A stretch of 64,000 nt of DNA from Sipunculus nudus. Taxonomy: Eukaryota; Annelida; Sipuncula; Golfingiida; Sipunculidae. The notes under the pieces are model-generated. The model searched no databases. It was not told the DNA's origin and saw only the letters and a program-made list of their open reading frames with translations. Position numbers and translations under genes: made by a program. Positions within the stretch are counted from its first letter, which is position 1. Each line of letters opens with the position of its first letter. Positions 24,370-33,959 of this stretch are shown piece by piece. The stretch covers positions 52,657,618-52,721,617 of the forward strand of contig CM049317.1 of NCBI GenBank assembly GCA_026874595.1, given 5' to 3'.

Positions 24370-25258
24370 CGTAATCTACACGGCCGTCAAGACTTCCAGG
24401 CGGCCGCTCGTTTACAGGCACAAATCGTAACCGTGAAACCTAATAAAAACTGTTTACTTAATGTTCATGAAGGTCATAAGCGAACAATGGAGAAATTAGG
24501 TCATGAGCTTCTTGCTAAAAACCTAATTTTGAGCAGTCAGGCAGAGCACATATTGTATAAGTTAGGCAAAAAAAGCTATGGTTCTCATGCACTTTTTTTC
24601 ATAAATCAGTGCGGGCTGGCGATTTTTTCCCCTTTTTTATATGTATCGATGAAAATATCATATTATCAGGGAAAAACACAATAATAACAGAAACAGAAAA
24701 AAACCACTACATAACAAATCAAAATTGTATTATTTTATCTTCTTGAAAGAAATATCCGAGCGGCTGGAGCTAAAACATTGGTAAGTTTATATTGAAAATC
24801 AAAATTTAAAAAATTAAAATTGACGCGCGCTGTGCCTTAGAACCATACTTTTTTCGCCTTAGGCCCAGGATTTGTTAACGTAATATCTAGAGAGGTCCTG
24901 GGCAAAATTATTTGAAAACCTTAAATTAGCTATGTGAAACAACATTATTTCAGGACCCTTTAAGTTAGACGGGCACACACCATATCAATTGCACATAGAA
25001 ACATCTGACTTAGCTTCCAGGTAGTTCCTATTTTCTAAGAAAAATGGGCAAGAAGCGTAATTTTGAGTACTCTGAAATCCCTTCTAACGATTGTTCATTG
25101 CTCAAATATTTTCCATCAGACCATAACATCGGTATTTAATACACGCATAGCTTGTAGGTCACATTCAGCTGAGCGTCATGGCCCATGGGCTACGTATTTA
25201 TTATTTCATTCAATGCTGAAATGTTGTAATAAATATGTTTGCGATAAAAAGCTTCTGT
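24370..25258 (+). repeat. Interspersed repeat ending in CAGCTGAGCGTCATGG
   Basis: Internal ACAGGCACAAATCGTAACCG, then GAGGTCCTGGGCAAAAT, then GAAAACCT matches 54560-54650. The terminal CAGCTGAGCGTCATGGCCCA is at 25166-25185. The part from about 24975 to 25258 is present again, inverted, at 27303-27585. A Harbinger-type MITE has inserted inside it. Confidence 0.6.
24565..24858. mobile_element. PIF/Harbinger-type MITE, copy 2
   Basis: A 294-bp relative of 4451-4785. Ends: left GGCAAAAAAAGCTATGGTTC, right GAACCATACTTTTTTCGCC. TTA flanks both ends (24562-24564 and 24859-24861), a TWA target duplication. The internal GAAAGAAATATCCGAGCGGC corresponds to GAAAGAAATGTACGAGCGGT in copy 1. Confidence 0.8.
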
Positions 25259-25305
25259 GCAGAAAGTGGCCAATTAATCTAGATAATGTAAGAGATTTAT
25301 TTATG

Positions 25306-25425
25306 TTAGGAAAAAATAATAATTTAAGACAAACCTCAAAATGATCCCAAGAAGTAAAGTATTTCATCGCTTTTAATTGGTAAACATGCATGTTCAATTA
25401 AACTGATGATTTAGTACCAATAAGT
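25306..25425 (+). repeat. Duplicated block B
   Basis: Contains AAACCTCAAAATGATCCCAA and AGTATTTCATCGCTTTTAAT, found again in the same orientation at 27187-27301 with few differences. Confidence 0.8.
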
Positions 25426-25676
25426 GACAAAGCATTTTTCATAAAAAGGAGAAGTAAAGTTCATAAGTTAAATACGTTTAGTACGGATAGAGGTGTTTTG
25501 ACGATTGACTTAAGGAACACATCTTGAAACCTATTCACTGCGGCTGCTTAAATAAAATATGCATATTATTGTCAAACATTATCATGTTCACCTTAATATA
25601 GGAAAAGTGTATCACAAACCACATTTTGTTATATGATTCGCTGATTCGTGTCCAATTAACTTTGACTTTACAATAG

Positions 25677-25913
25677 ATTCTACCTGTCCTGAGACCGTCC
25701 CGAGGTTCAACTGCATCATTATTGATGGTGTAGCCATGACACTTCACGACGGTGTGTACGACTGGTTTACAGCCAGAGCCCTGTGTAGGACCATCGGAGC
25801 GTTTTTGGCCGTTATGAATGAAGATCAGTTTAAAATATTAACAGAAAACGAAGAGAAGGGTGTGCTGATAGGAATGAACAAGGAAGACTGGTTCTCTATA
25901 AACCCATTTAGAG
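25677..25913 (+). CDS. C-type-lectin-like receptor, CTLD 2, first exon
   Basis: Acceptor TTTACAATAG at 25676, donor TTTAGAG|GTATGT after 25913, phase 1 on both sides. The frame is (x)STCPETVPRFNCIIIDG and so on, then YDWFTARALCRTIGAFLAV, the usual W-x-x-A-x-x-x-C-x-x-x-G-x-x-L-A core of a CTLD first half. It then reads GVLIGMNKEDWFSINPFRG, which corresponds to the WIGL region and the following strand. The opening C-P and F-N-C give the long-form N-terminal disulphide. The two CTLDs of this gene are split by introns at the same place and in the same phase. Confidence 0.85.
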
Positions 25914-26475
25914 GTATGTAGCAACTTGTATAATTTCATCATAAAAACGTTGGGCAATTTTGAGACTGATCAGTGGCAGTCAACTGAAACTCTAAATTGT
26001 TGGCTTTTTCATCAAGTATTTCTTTTGGACCATAACACTGATATTGTGTACTTCGGTCTGTTTTATGTCACTCTCTTCATTCAACGAAGTGATTTGGACT
26101 GAAGTTCTATCATTTAATATAGATTTAGAAAACTAGCTTGGCGCCATGGACCTTGGGTCATTTGTCCAGTAAGCTCTGACTACCTCGAAAAAAAAAACTG
26201 GAGATCACATTTTTTTAATATATAACGAATCAAGTACAATTTAAAAAAAGGGCTCTCTTTCATAAATGAAATATGCTGAAACTTTATAAAACGAGGGGCC
26301 CATGGGCCATGACGCTCAGCTGACACACTACTACAGGTCATACCAGATTTATTTTCTCTTGCTTGAAAGTTAACCATGAGGTTTTCCTTTTTACTTTGGT
26401 CATTCTCTCACCGGTTCCCTTTTATCATGATATCTGAGATATTTGCACAGAATGGAATTTTTACATTGAATATAG
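25914..26475 (+). other. Intron within CTLD 2
   Basis: GT-AG, phase 1. It carries an approximately 190-bp repeat bounded by inverted CATGGACC/GGCCCATGG-type ends (26130-26327). Confidence 0.7.
26130..26327. repeat. Short repeat with inverted GCGTCATGGCCC-type ends
   Basis: Left TTGGCGCCATGGACCTTGGG, right GAGGGGCCCATGGGCCATGA followed by CGCTCAGCTGA, an imperfect inverted pair. It uses the same terminal motif as the longer interspersed repeats here. Confidence 0.45.
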
Positions 26476-26619
26476 GTGAAGCTGGCTTGGAGAGAGTATT
26501 TTGGAACAAACAGCTTGGCGATGCTGCTACAGTTCGACAGTGTGCTGTTTTAGATCAAGAGAGTGAGATGTGGAGCCCTGTAAGCTGCTCATCGGAGCAT
26601 TCATATTTCTGCCAAATTT
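26476..26619 (+). CDS. C-type-lectin-like receptor, CTLD 2, second exon
   Basis: Acceptor TGAATATAG at 26475; donor AAATTT|GTAAGT gives an end at 26619, phase 1. It codes for RVFWNKQLGDAATVRQCAVL, then EMWSPVSC and HSYFCQI: the third, fourth and fifth CTLD cysteines, and the closing Y-x-C strand. The EPN/QPD calcium-sugar motif is replaced (QLGDAATVRQC), and W-S-P stands in the WND region. The acceptor pyrimidine tract is weak but the reading frame joins 25913 exactly. Confidence 0.85.
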
Positions 26620-27186
26620 GTAAGTATCCGCTGTCTATACATGTTCTTCATTTTAACTTGCGAAATTTCGGCCCCTGACAACAGACAGTCCCCGACCAGG
26701 GTCAGAGTGCCTTTAAATCTTGTATGGAGGGCAGCACTAAGGTCCTATGAGGATGCATTTTTTTCTGTCATATTTGTCAACGCCTTCGGACCTACACATA
26801 TGGTGTCACTTGACATAAACCAGACCAATCGTTTGCTTTTTTAGTATACTTTCTAGCAACACCTACGATGTGCATGAGAAAAAAAATCCATTTTCACGCA
26901 GCATATTGCTAAATCCCCCTGCATGTGTGTTGATATTCTGACCTCACGAATACAAGCGTTTTCCGCACTTGTTACTGGACGATAGTCAACTTGTATGCCA
27001 CATGACAACTGATCTGCTACCACAGCGATGGATTTACCATTTGGTTTGTGAGCTCATTCATATTCTTTTGTGTTAATTCATCACTCGTAGCCTAATGTTA
27101 AGATTACCTATTACTCATCGTGTAATTGATGCAATCGGATGTATGGCTGGTATAGTGTTTTTCAGAGGAGTAAGGCCCACTGTAAT

Positions 27187-27301
27187 TGTGTTAGGAAAAA
27201 ATGATAATTGGAACAAACCTCAAAATGATCCCAAGAAGTAAAGTATTTCATCGCTTTTAATTGGTAAACATACATGTTCAATTTAACTGATGATTTAGTG
27301 C
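27187..27301 (+). repeat. Duplicated block B, second copy
   Basis: Direct copy of 25306-25425; it stops where the inverted block A begins. Confidence 0.8.
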
Positions 27302-27302
27302 C

Positions 27303-27585
27303 GCACAGAAGCTTTTTATCACAAACAGATTTATTACAACATTTCAGTATTGAATGAAATAATAAATACGAAGCCCATGGGCCATGACGCTCAGCTAAAT
27401 GTGACCTACAAGCTATGCGTGTATGAAATACCGATGTTATGGTCTAATGGCAAATATTTGTTAGGAAGCAATGAACAATCGTTAGTAGGGATTTCAGAGT
27501 GCTCAAAATTACGCTTCTTGCCCATTTTCCCAAAAAAATATAAACTACCTGGAAGCTAAGTCAGATGTTTCTATGTGCAGTGGAT
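27303..27585 (-). repeat. Duplicated block A, inverted copy
   Basis: Reverse complement of about 24975-25258. It includes GGGCAAGAAGCGTAATTTTG and TTAGCTGAGCGTCATGGCCC when read on the minus strand. The junction to block B falls at the GCACAGAAGC end of the block. Confidence 0.8.
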
Positions 27586-27620
27586 ATGGCTTGAAAATGA
27601 AACGTTATGTATATTCACAG

Positions 27621-27710
27621 ATGCCGGTTTAGGGGGCACTTCCGATCAGGATCCTGCTCATACATTAGACAATGGCACCTCCGTCACTACGTCAGGAGGA
27701 CAAACGACAG
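27621..27710 (+). CDS. C-type-lectin-like receptor, Ser/Thr/Gly-rich linker exon
   Basis: Acceptor ATATTCACAG at 27620, donor GACAG|GTAAAA after 27710, phase 1 on both sides as in the preceding exons. It codes for about 30 residues, AGLGGTSDQDPAHTLDNGTS and then VTTSGGQTT, with one N-glycosylation sequon (NGT). Such a sequence is typical of a stalk between lectin domains and the membrane. Its small size means that support rests on the borders, the phase and the composition rather than on a domain. Confidence 0.6.
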
Positions 27711-29034
27711 GTAAAACATGTGTTACTTGAAAAATACTCTCTCTCTATATATATATCTGTAAATATTTTTTTAAAATAGAACTCGTGCTATACCTGACGG
27801 TTAATTACTGAAAAAGTATTTAAACTGTGGCTTCCCCAGCAGACGTGTCAAAATATAACATGCTTGAGGCTGCGTTTACCGGGCGCTTGGGCATCTTGGG
27901 GGCGGTAAAACACGGCGATATGGGCCCGATGATGTCAAAACCCGCGAGATCGCACTGCATCATATAGCCATACATACAGTAATCAGAGCCTATGGTCGCT
28001 ATACCGCGCGCGGTAGGGCGGATCAAATTCTTCACGGAAAATTCCATTTTTCCGCGCGTTTCATACCGAATACCGCATACTGCGGGCCGGTTAATGGTAT
28101 ATGATAAAATAACCAGAGCAAGCAAAACATTTTTCGCCTGCCGCATACCGTTTACCGCATACCGCCTTGAATAGCCGTCTAAACGATCATCTGTATTGTC
28201 ATGGTTTGGCTGTCATCGACAAATGCCCTCATTGTCCACAAACAGGAATTACTACTCATTTTTTCAATGAATGTTTAAAGTAAGAGGTCGCCTGACTGGA
28301 GCTCCGGGCTAAGTCTGAAAATATTATACTTCAATCCATGGTAAATTTTACCTTAAATCTCTGGAACCATTCAGCTATTGCTTCCTTTGTGACAACGGCT
28401 TTCATTTTCCGACTCTTGAAAATAACTGGTCGAGACAGTTCACGTGAATATTTTTTTTAGCAAGAGATTCCTATAGCGCCTTGTTCATTGTGTACTTCAT
28501 CCTTATTATTTAATTCTTTATTTAGATATCTTTGCATTTTACCCATGAAATTATATTCTACCTATGAACCAGATCCATCTATCTTTACTATACTAACCGA
28601 TGTTCTTAGTGAACTCCAGTTTTTGAATGAAGATGTTCTGCTTGATTAGAAATGAATTACATTTGACCACTCACATGCCTGTGTTTATGATATCCTCTTA
28701 TCAAGGATTTTTATACGTATATGTATATGTGTAAGTGTATGTATGTGTATATATGTTTACACTTTAAATTGATATATAAATTTTATATGTTAATTTAAAA
28801 TTTTATATATTTTTGCATAAACATGTATATACATGTGTGTATACTTTCATGTAATCGCATATGTGTTTGAAGTTACTATGTCTTTTTCTGCCTGGTATTC
28901 ATGCTTACTGCACTTTTACTGATGATTATTTATGTGTGCATAATGTATACATATAACTACCGAAAACATGTGTACCTCAGACATCAATGTCATATTATTG
29001 TATTGCATGACTGCAATATATATATATATATATA
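27711..29034. other. Intron; expected but unidentified transmembrane exon
   Basis: A receptor with this layout should have a membrane-spanning exon here. A GC-rich patch (27830-28180) with a good acceptor (CTTCCCCAGCAG at 27841) opens a phase-1-compatible frame of about 40 codons (SKYNMLEAAFTGRLGILGAV and onward), but it is not clearly hydrophobic. A hydrophobic AT-rich frame at 28871-29000 has no usable acceptor. Neither is accepted. Confidence 0.35.
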
Positions 29035-29038
29035 TATA
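29018..29038. repeat. (TA)n microsatellite
   Basis: Ten TA units at the 3' end of the minus-strand Penelope-like fragment. Confidence 0.9.
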
Positions 29039-29117
29039 GTCAATGAACACAAAAAGAAGAGAGACATCAACGCCAACATTTCAAACAATCATATTATTTG
29101 GATAACATGTACAGATT

Positions 29118-29160
29118 GTTGCTAAATTTTCAGCTACCCCTGTAGCCTTCGTCAGAGCGA
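29118..29160 (-). ncRNA. Degenerate hammerhead-like core in the Penelope-like 3' region
   Basis: Read on the minus strand: CTGACGA (29155 to 29149), a stem II AGGCTAC/GTAGCT with one bulge, then GAAA, a self-complementary AATT in the stem III place, U at the cleavage position, and AGC able to pair with GCT just before CTGACGA (3 bp stem I). Penelope-like elements are known to carry hammerhead motifs. Here stem I is very short, so activity is doubtful. Confidence 0.35.
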
Positions 29161-29318
29161 GTGACTAACTGTAAAGAAAGCTGATAGTGTGACCCTTCGC
29201 TAGGTCAATGGGGCTGGCTTGCCAGCTAAACTCATTAATCAATCTGATGTCTTGTCAGGACTGGCCTGTGTTTGTCCACATGAAAACAGGGCTGCTGGGG
29301 TGTCAAAGCGGGGAGGGG

Positions 29319-29680
29319 TTAGTCTCGAGGGGAAAAGTATGTGCTGAGTGCCGGGTATTTACAGAGAAAAGCCAAGTCTTTGTTTAATCCTTTTATGTGC
29401 GTACGTAGTGTATGAATGTGCCTTTGTTCTGATGTGAATCTGTCTTTGCTGGAGGGAAAGTTGCCTTTAAGGATGGTGCATGTTAAATCTCGAAGAGAAT
29501 GGTCGGATTTGTTGAAATGTGCGGCCACGGGGAATCCGGGAGTGTTGTCGCGGATGGTTTTTTTGTGGTTGTTCATTCTGAGCCTGAATTTGGTGCCGGT
29601 TTCTCCTATATAATTTCCCTCCCCATTGGGGCATTTTTTACAAGTAATGAAGTAAATGACATTTGAGGAATTGCAAGAAA
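29319..29680 (-). pseudogene. GIY-YIG endonuclease domain of a Penelope-like element
   Basis: About 120 codons open on the minus strand to a stop at 29319. The motif order is VIYFITCKKC, YIGETG, R-x-R-M-x-x-H, HFNKSDHS and LNKDLAFL. The first part has no in-frame start because the upstream reverse transcriptase is missing. In intact elements this domain nicks target DNA. Without the polymerase this copy cannot be autonomous. Confidence 0.75.
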
Positions 29681-29698
29681 AAGGGGAGGTAACAGCAG

Positions 29699-30273
29699 AT
29701 CAGTCATTTGATGACGGGAAGTTTGGCGAGGGAATGACAGCACCTGGACATGTCTTTAAAGATGTCAATGTCTCATCCCAAAAGGAACAAATGCAGCCGT
29801 TCTACTCTCAAGTTAATAAAAAGAAGAAGTGCCGGAAGCCTGATGAAAACGAGGCTGCTGATAAGAGCAACTACTGTATGGCGGGCACACCAGCCTCTCT
29901 ACGATCGATGACACGTTTCGATTCCGGAAATGACGTTGGGCCTGTACCATTCGCTTCCGGGAATGACGTAGTATCTAAGCCGCTTATTATTGAAGATGGC
30001 ATGGTATCTACGCCAGTCATTTTCGAAAATGAAGTTGTACCTCCCTCCCTCGTTTCCGGAAATGACGCTGCATCAGAGCTGATCATTTTCGGAAATGACG
30101 TGTCATCTGGCCTACTCGTTTCCGGAAATGACACTAAACCCGAATCCCTCTTTCCTAGAGATGACGTTTCAGCTGGCCGCACAGATGCTGACACCCCCGA
30201 GATAGGTACGTCACATCCGGAAAGTCAGATGTTAGTATCGAATCCTATCTACATGTCTGCGTCTGAGGTTTGA
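29699..30273 (+). CDS. Putative receptor tail exon with 11-12-residue repeats
   Basis: The frame is open to a TGA at 30271-30273. Possible starts after CAG at 29695 or 29698 both give the phase 1 entry expected from 27710, but the pyrimidine tract is poor because Penelope-like sequence lies directly upstream. The product, about 191 residues, begins DQSFDDGKFGEG, has a basic stretch (NKKKKCRK) near residue 42, and then about eight imperfect repeats around a core like SGNDV-x-x-x-P-L-I-F, with variants IEDGMVS, ENEVV, GNDVS and RDDVS. It ends SNPIYMSASEV, which includes an NPxY-type tyrosine motif and an S-x-V C-terminus. An intracellular adaptor-binding tail is the likeliest role. The link to the lectin exons is inferred from strand, order and phase, and no membrane span has been found. 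Confidence 0.5.
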
Positions 30274-30686
30274 AAGAAAACCTGGTCGCGTAATCAAGTA
30301 ACTCAAGTTACTGTCTGGCTTGTTAATCCTGTTGAGTATGACCCACATAAAACGTCAACGGGCCGGGGGTTTATATCAGAACAGCAAGATGTATATACAA
30401 ACTAGGGTCGGATCCAGGATTAAGGAAAAGGAGGGGACCAAACCCTTTATTTCGGATCCGCTTCTGCTTTCCGTTGCGTTTATGGAGAAAACTGTTATCC
30501 TACGTGATTAGGTAAAAACTGACTTGCGAGTAACTAAGGCCTCAGTTATTTAAATAGCTTTAAATCACGACGAGTCTCTAGAAAAATAACAAGGCGTATA
30601 CCAACAAATTTGTAAAATGCCTGGTAATGCAAAGAACACAGCGCAAAGCAAGTGCGTACATATACAGGAAAATGGATTCGCATAAT

Positions 30687-30692
30687 AATAAA
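30687..30692 (+). promoter_or_regulatory. Poly(A) signal AATAAA
   Basis: First canonical AATAAA after the stop at 30273, about 410 bases downstream; a plausible end for the receptor transcript. Confidence 0.3.
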
Positions 30693-30699
30693 TGTCCTA

Positions 30700-31315
30700 C
30701 TGATTAAGCAGTGCAGGATACATGTAGACATCTTCCAAAGAGGCAATGAAACAGTAAAGCTGTTTATTTTGAGGTCCGGACATCATTATTGTCCAGTCAT
30801 ACACAAAACCATGTACATATTTTTTTGTAAAGTTATACATCATGACTGTTGTAAATTTGTGTTGCAGAATGTCTCAAATGTAACTCCACGTGAGTATCAC
30901 AAACTCCATTTCAGCTTGGTGGGCTCGTGGTAATCGTTGGAATGCGAAGGAACTGTAATTTATATTTTACTACCAGGCGTTACTAATGAAAATAAGGTTC
31001 ATTGCACATATACTCACCTCTTGGGTTAATTTACATTCCGGGAGACAAAAAAATGATGCTTTGTTACGTGTTAAAATAAAGTGTAACCAATAAGAATTTC
31101 ATAAATAAATTCCTGAAATTAGTCTACTTGATTTTTATCTTTTATTTCCTGCAGAATTTGCTGTTAAATTGCATGAGCTATGTCCACTACCGCGAGATAT
31201 AAATTATGTTTCCGTTGCTTGTCTATCTTTCAAATCCTCTTTATAATGAAACAACATTGCAATATTTACCAAGCACTTTATTTAAATAGAACAATTCAAA
31301 AGAATCTTGTCTATA
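30700..31315. other. No gene seen
   Basis: Two short acceptor/donor-like pairs (for example GTTGCAG at 30867 and CTGCAG at 31155) are present, but nothing coding with a domain. Confidence 0.4.
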
Positions 31316-31317
31316 TA

Positions 31318-31559
31318 CAGTCGAACCTCTATAATGTGGGCACCCTTGAATTGGGACTATAGGCCATACTACCGACTATATAGAGGTGCCCACTATATGG
31401 AGGTAGTAGCTTTCGTATTTAGTGCTACCACCTACTTTGTAATAATACCATAGTTGCACCTGTTTTAAGAGTAATTTATTAAATTTGATACTTTTCCTTT
31501 CTCGGTGTTTTTAACCGCAAAAGTTAATAAATCAAAATGTTTAATTGTATGTGTATATA

Positions 31560-31600
<41 letters not shown>

Positions 31601-31621
31601 TAGTATATGTGATTGTTAGTA

Positions 31622-31676
<55 letters not shown>

Positions 31677-32579
31677 ATGGATATAACCCACGTTATCCAA
31701 TGTATCCTTAGATATACCGTAACAAACTTTCTCTATGAGAAGCTACTCTATGAATCGTTCAATAGGTACACGTGTAGGGCTATGCCAAACTTTATATTTC
31801 AGTTGACATTTTTTAAGTTGTTATTAACAGTGAACATGACACAGTGTGCATATGATTGACCAATGCTTGGCGTTGATCATTAAGTGCGACTGCTCAGTAA
31901 ATATTGCACTAGACCGGGGGGGGGGACCTAACGCTATTACCTTATCTGGGAGTACCAAGAATTTGGCTGAATGACCAGGGCTTCCATTCATGGTATTGAA
32001 TAAACATGTTTTACTTTGCTTCACAGGCATAAGAAAGTCTAATGACTGTCAGATAAGAAGTATGCACAAAATATATAGCTACTGAGCGGTACATCCACTA
32101 ATGGCTATAAATCATCAAAGGAAGAGCCAGTCTGGGCTTAGGTCTGACTGGAGCCTGTGCAGGAACATTAGTAGTGTAATTATAGTCTCTCTCAGTATGC
32201 CAGTTTCCCATGCCTAGCCTTGAGTCAAGAAGGCTATTATTATGAAGATGCAATCAGAGAGTAATTCATTTCTGACTTTGTTCACCTGTTTAATTACTGA
32301 TAGTTGAAATATAAATATTTAATATATAACGGTTATTCTGATTGGTATAATAATTAAAAATCAACAATAAATGAAGCTCCGAAAGTTTAAATATGAAGAT
32401 TCTTCAACAGGGAAATAACTGTCGTGCCCACATTAGCCCGGGTGGTGTGCCAACTTTACAGAATACAGAGGTGCCCACATTAGCTAAACATTATAAAGAG
32501 CAGAAAAATGTGACTACCCAAAAGTGCCCACTTTATAGAGGTGCCGTCTTTATGAAGATGCCCACTAAGAGAAGTTTGA

Positions 32580-32582
<3 letters not shown>
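31318..32582. mobile_element. pogo/Tigger-like non-autonomous element
   Basis: Left end CAGTCGAACCTCTATAATGT followed by GGGCACC; the right end is an imperfect inverse (GATGCCCACTAAGAGAAG, then TTTGACTG). TA flanks both ends (31316-31317 and 32583-32584). CAGTCGAACCTC-type termini with TA duplications are typical of the pogo/Tigger branch of Tc1/mariner. GGTGCCCAC motifs recur just inside each end. The interior is non-coding and contains two (TA)n runs (31553-31600 and 31628-31675) and a G run at 31917-31925. Confidence 0.6.
31553..31675. repeat. Two adjacent (TA)n microsatellites
   Basis: TA runs at 31553-31600 and 31628-31675, separated by about 27 bases. Confidence 0.9.

Positions 32583-32633
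<51 letters not shown>
32583..32633. repeat. (TA)n microsatellite
   Basis: About 25 TA units that start at the target-site TA of the adjoining element. Confidence 0.95.
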
Positions 32634-32637
<4 letters not shown>

Positions 32638-33224
32638 TAATGCTAATAAAATTAACTTTGTTTCGCGGTTGCGGGGGAGGGGAGAGTCAAAGGAATAAAT
32701 AAATGTTTGCCCTCAACTCTTAGGAATAAGTATATATAAGTATATAAGTATATATAATAGTATTTAAACGTAACGATGGTGAGGTTGTTCTACTATCATA
32801 AAATCCTTACAAAGGGTTATTTAAGTTCATCATAAAGGTTTGTTATACATAAGATTATCTTTAAGTTTTTATCTTTTTTTGCAGTCATTAAATTTTTTGT
32901 GATATTTTGATATCTATTGGTTTGAAATACATTTAGCTTTATTCTACATAAAAAAATATCCCCTGAGTGCTTCTTTTATCACATGTTCTCATCAAACAAA
33001 GGTAATTTTATCAGCCATTATTTAATATTATGTTATACCAATTTGTGACGCCAGTCTGTATCCTGGCGTTAAAGGGTAAATGTAAATAGCATAGCATTTC
33101 TATTTTCACTCTACATGGCTGATTTAACATCAGGGCTCATCTAGCTACTATTCGCCAAAACAGGAACAAGTGCTACTAAACCTTAAAATTTGTGAAAGTG
33201 TAACATCATGACCCTCCATCTTCT

Positions 33225-33480
33225 ATTGTTTAAGGGTAGAGCACATAATTTGAAGTCGGGAGATCATGAGTTCGAATCCAAGCCGAGGCGGTGAGATTTT
33301 TTTACGGTCGGCCCTCATCCACGGTGGGCGTTCTGAAAGCGAGACAGGAAACCAGTTTACCCTCACACTATAGTGCGTTTTTCGGGGATTCCTCAGTGAT
33401 ATGAACCAACAATGAAGACTAATTCACTCCCAAGCCCCGCAGGTGCAGAAGGCACAGGGCCTGGTAAACACTAGAAAATG
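33225..33480 (+). repeat. tRNA-derived SINE
   Basis: AAGGGTAGAGCACATAATT (A-box-like) and GAGTTCGAATCC (B box) have tRNA-like spacing. A non-tRNA body follows to about 33480 (ACCCTCACACTATAGTGCGT and onward). The 5' acceptor stem does not pair with a 3' strand, so it is not a tRNA gene. The tail boundary is not sharp. Confidence 0.5.
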
Positions 33481-33959
33481 AACTCAGAGGAAGAAGCGGA
33501 ATGGAATTCTGCAGATGTTTTGCTGGCATTTAGAAAATGGACGGGGTTACCTCCATCATATGTTATAATACAATAAACAAATGATGTAGTACATGGAAAC
33601 TATTATCCTGTGTATTCATGTCAAAAGACAATAATCAAAAACGAACACCAGCGGAAAAGGGAACAAGGGTTATATTTAAAATAAACATCCTATATACGTT
33701 TGAGTGAAATGCAATGTGTATTTCTCCTATATAGTCCTATAGTACCCGGTTGTATTATATCATATCATATGCGTTAAACTGTATTATATAAATAATGATT
33801 TTAAACAATGGTATTAATAAGTGTTAATTAGTATAACTGGTAAAGGCAGGTTCATACTTTGTATTTTATTTTTATTTCACCAAGGAGGTTATGTGTTCCC
33901 CCTTGAACAGTTGTTGTGTTTAACATCCAGTTTATTTGACACGCCTCATTACTACTGCA

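Larger units (their letters stand above)
24212..25676 (+). other. Intron between CTLD 1 and CTLD 2, filled with repeats
   Basis: GT-AG, phase 1. It holds an interspersed repeat (24370-25258), a MITE nested within that repeat (24565-24858) and a second shared block (25306-25425). Confidence 0.7.
26620..27620 (+). other. Intron after CTLD 2
   Basis: GT-AG, phase 1. It contains the duplicated blocks at 27187-27301 and 27303-27585. Confidence 0.6.
29035..29690 (-). mobile_element. Penelope-like retroelement 3' fragment
   Basis: On the minus strand, from about 29690, a frame reads CNSSNVIYFITCKKCPNGEG, then NYIGETGTKFRLRM, then HFNKSDHSLRDLTCTIL, and stops at 29319. This is the GIY-YIG endonuclease module at the C-terminus of Penelope-like elements. 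It has the C-x-x-C finger, the [G]NYIGETG core (the GIY-YIG element), a conserved Arg and the FNKSDHS segment. The reverse transcriptase part is missing, so this is a 5'-truncated insertion of about 0.65 kb. About 280 bp of 3' sequence follow and end at a (TA)n run. The left (5') breakpoint lies within a few bases of the putative receptor tail exon on the other strand. Confidence 0.8.

Noticed and set aside
27842-27966. Possible phase-1 exon after CTTCCCCAGCAG
   Set aside because: The acceptor is reasonable, but the 40-codon frame ends in a stop with no hydrophobic span, and two other frames here look equally good.
28871-29033. Hydrophobic frame (VFFCLVFMLTALLLMIIYVC) as the receptor transmembrane exon
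   Set aside because: No acceptor gives this frame the phase required after 27710. The only nearby AG has the wrong phase, and the hydrophobicity follows from AT-rich codons.
30867-30890. 22-base microexon between GTTGCAG and GTGAGT
   Set aside because: Lies beyond the receptor stop and links to no reading frame.
32581-32635. Tyr-Ile repeat peptides here and at every (TA)n array
   Set aside because: Direct translation of the TA microsatellite.
33225-33300. tRNA gene
   Set aside because: A and B boxes are present but no closed acceptor stem and no 3' structure; read as a SINE head. The same applies to 11091-11165.
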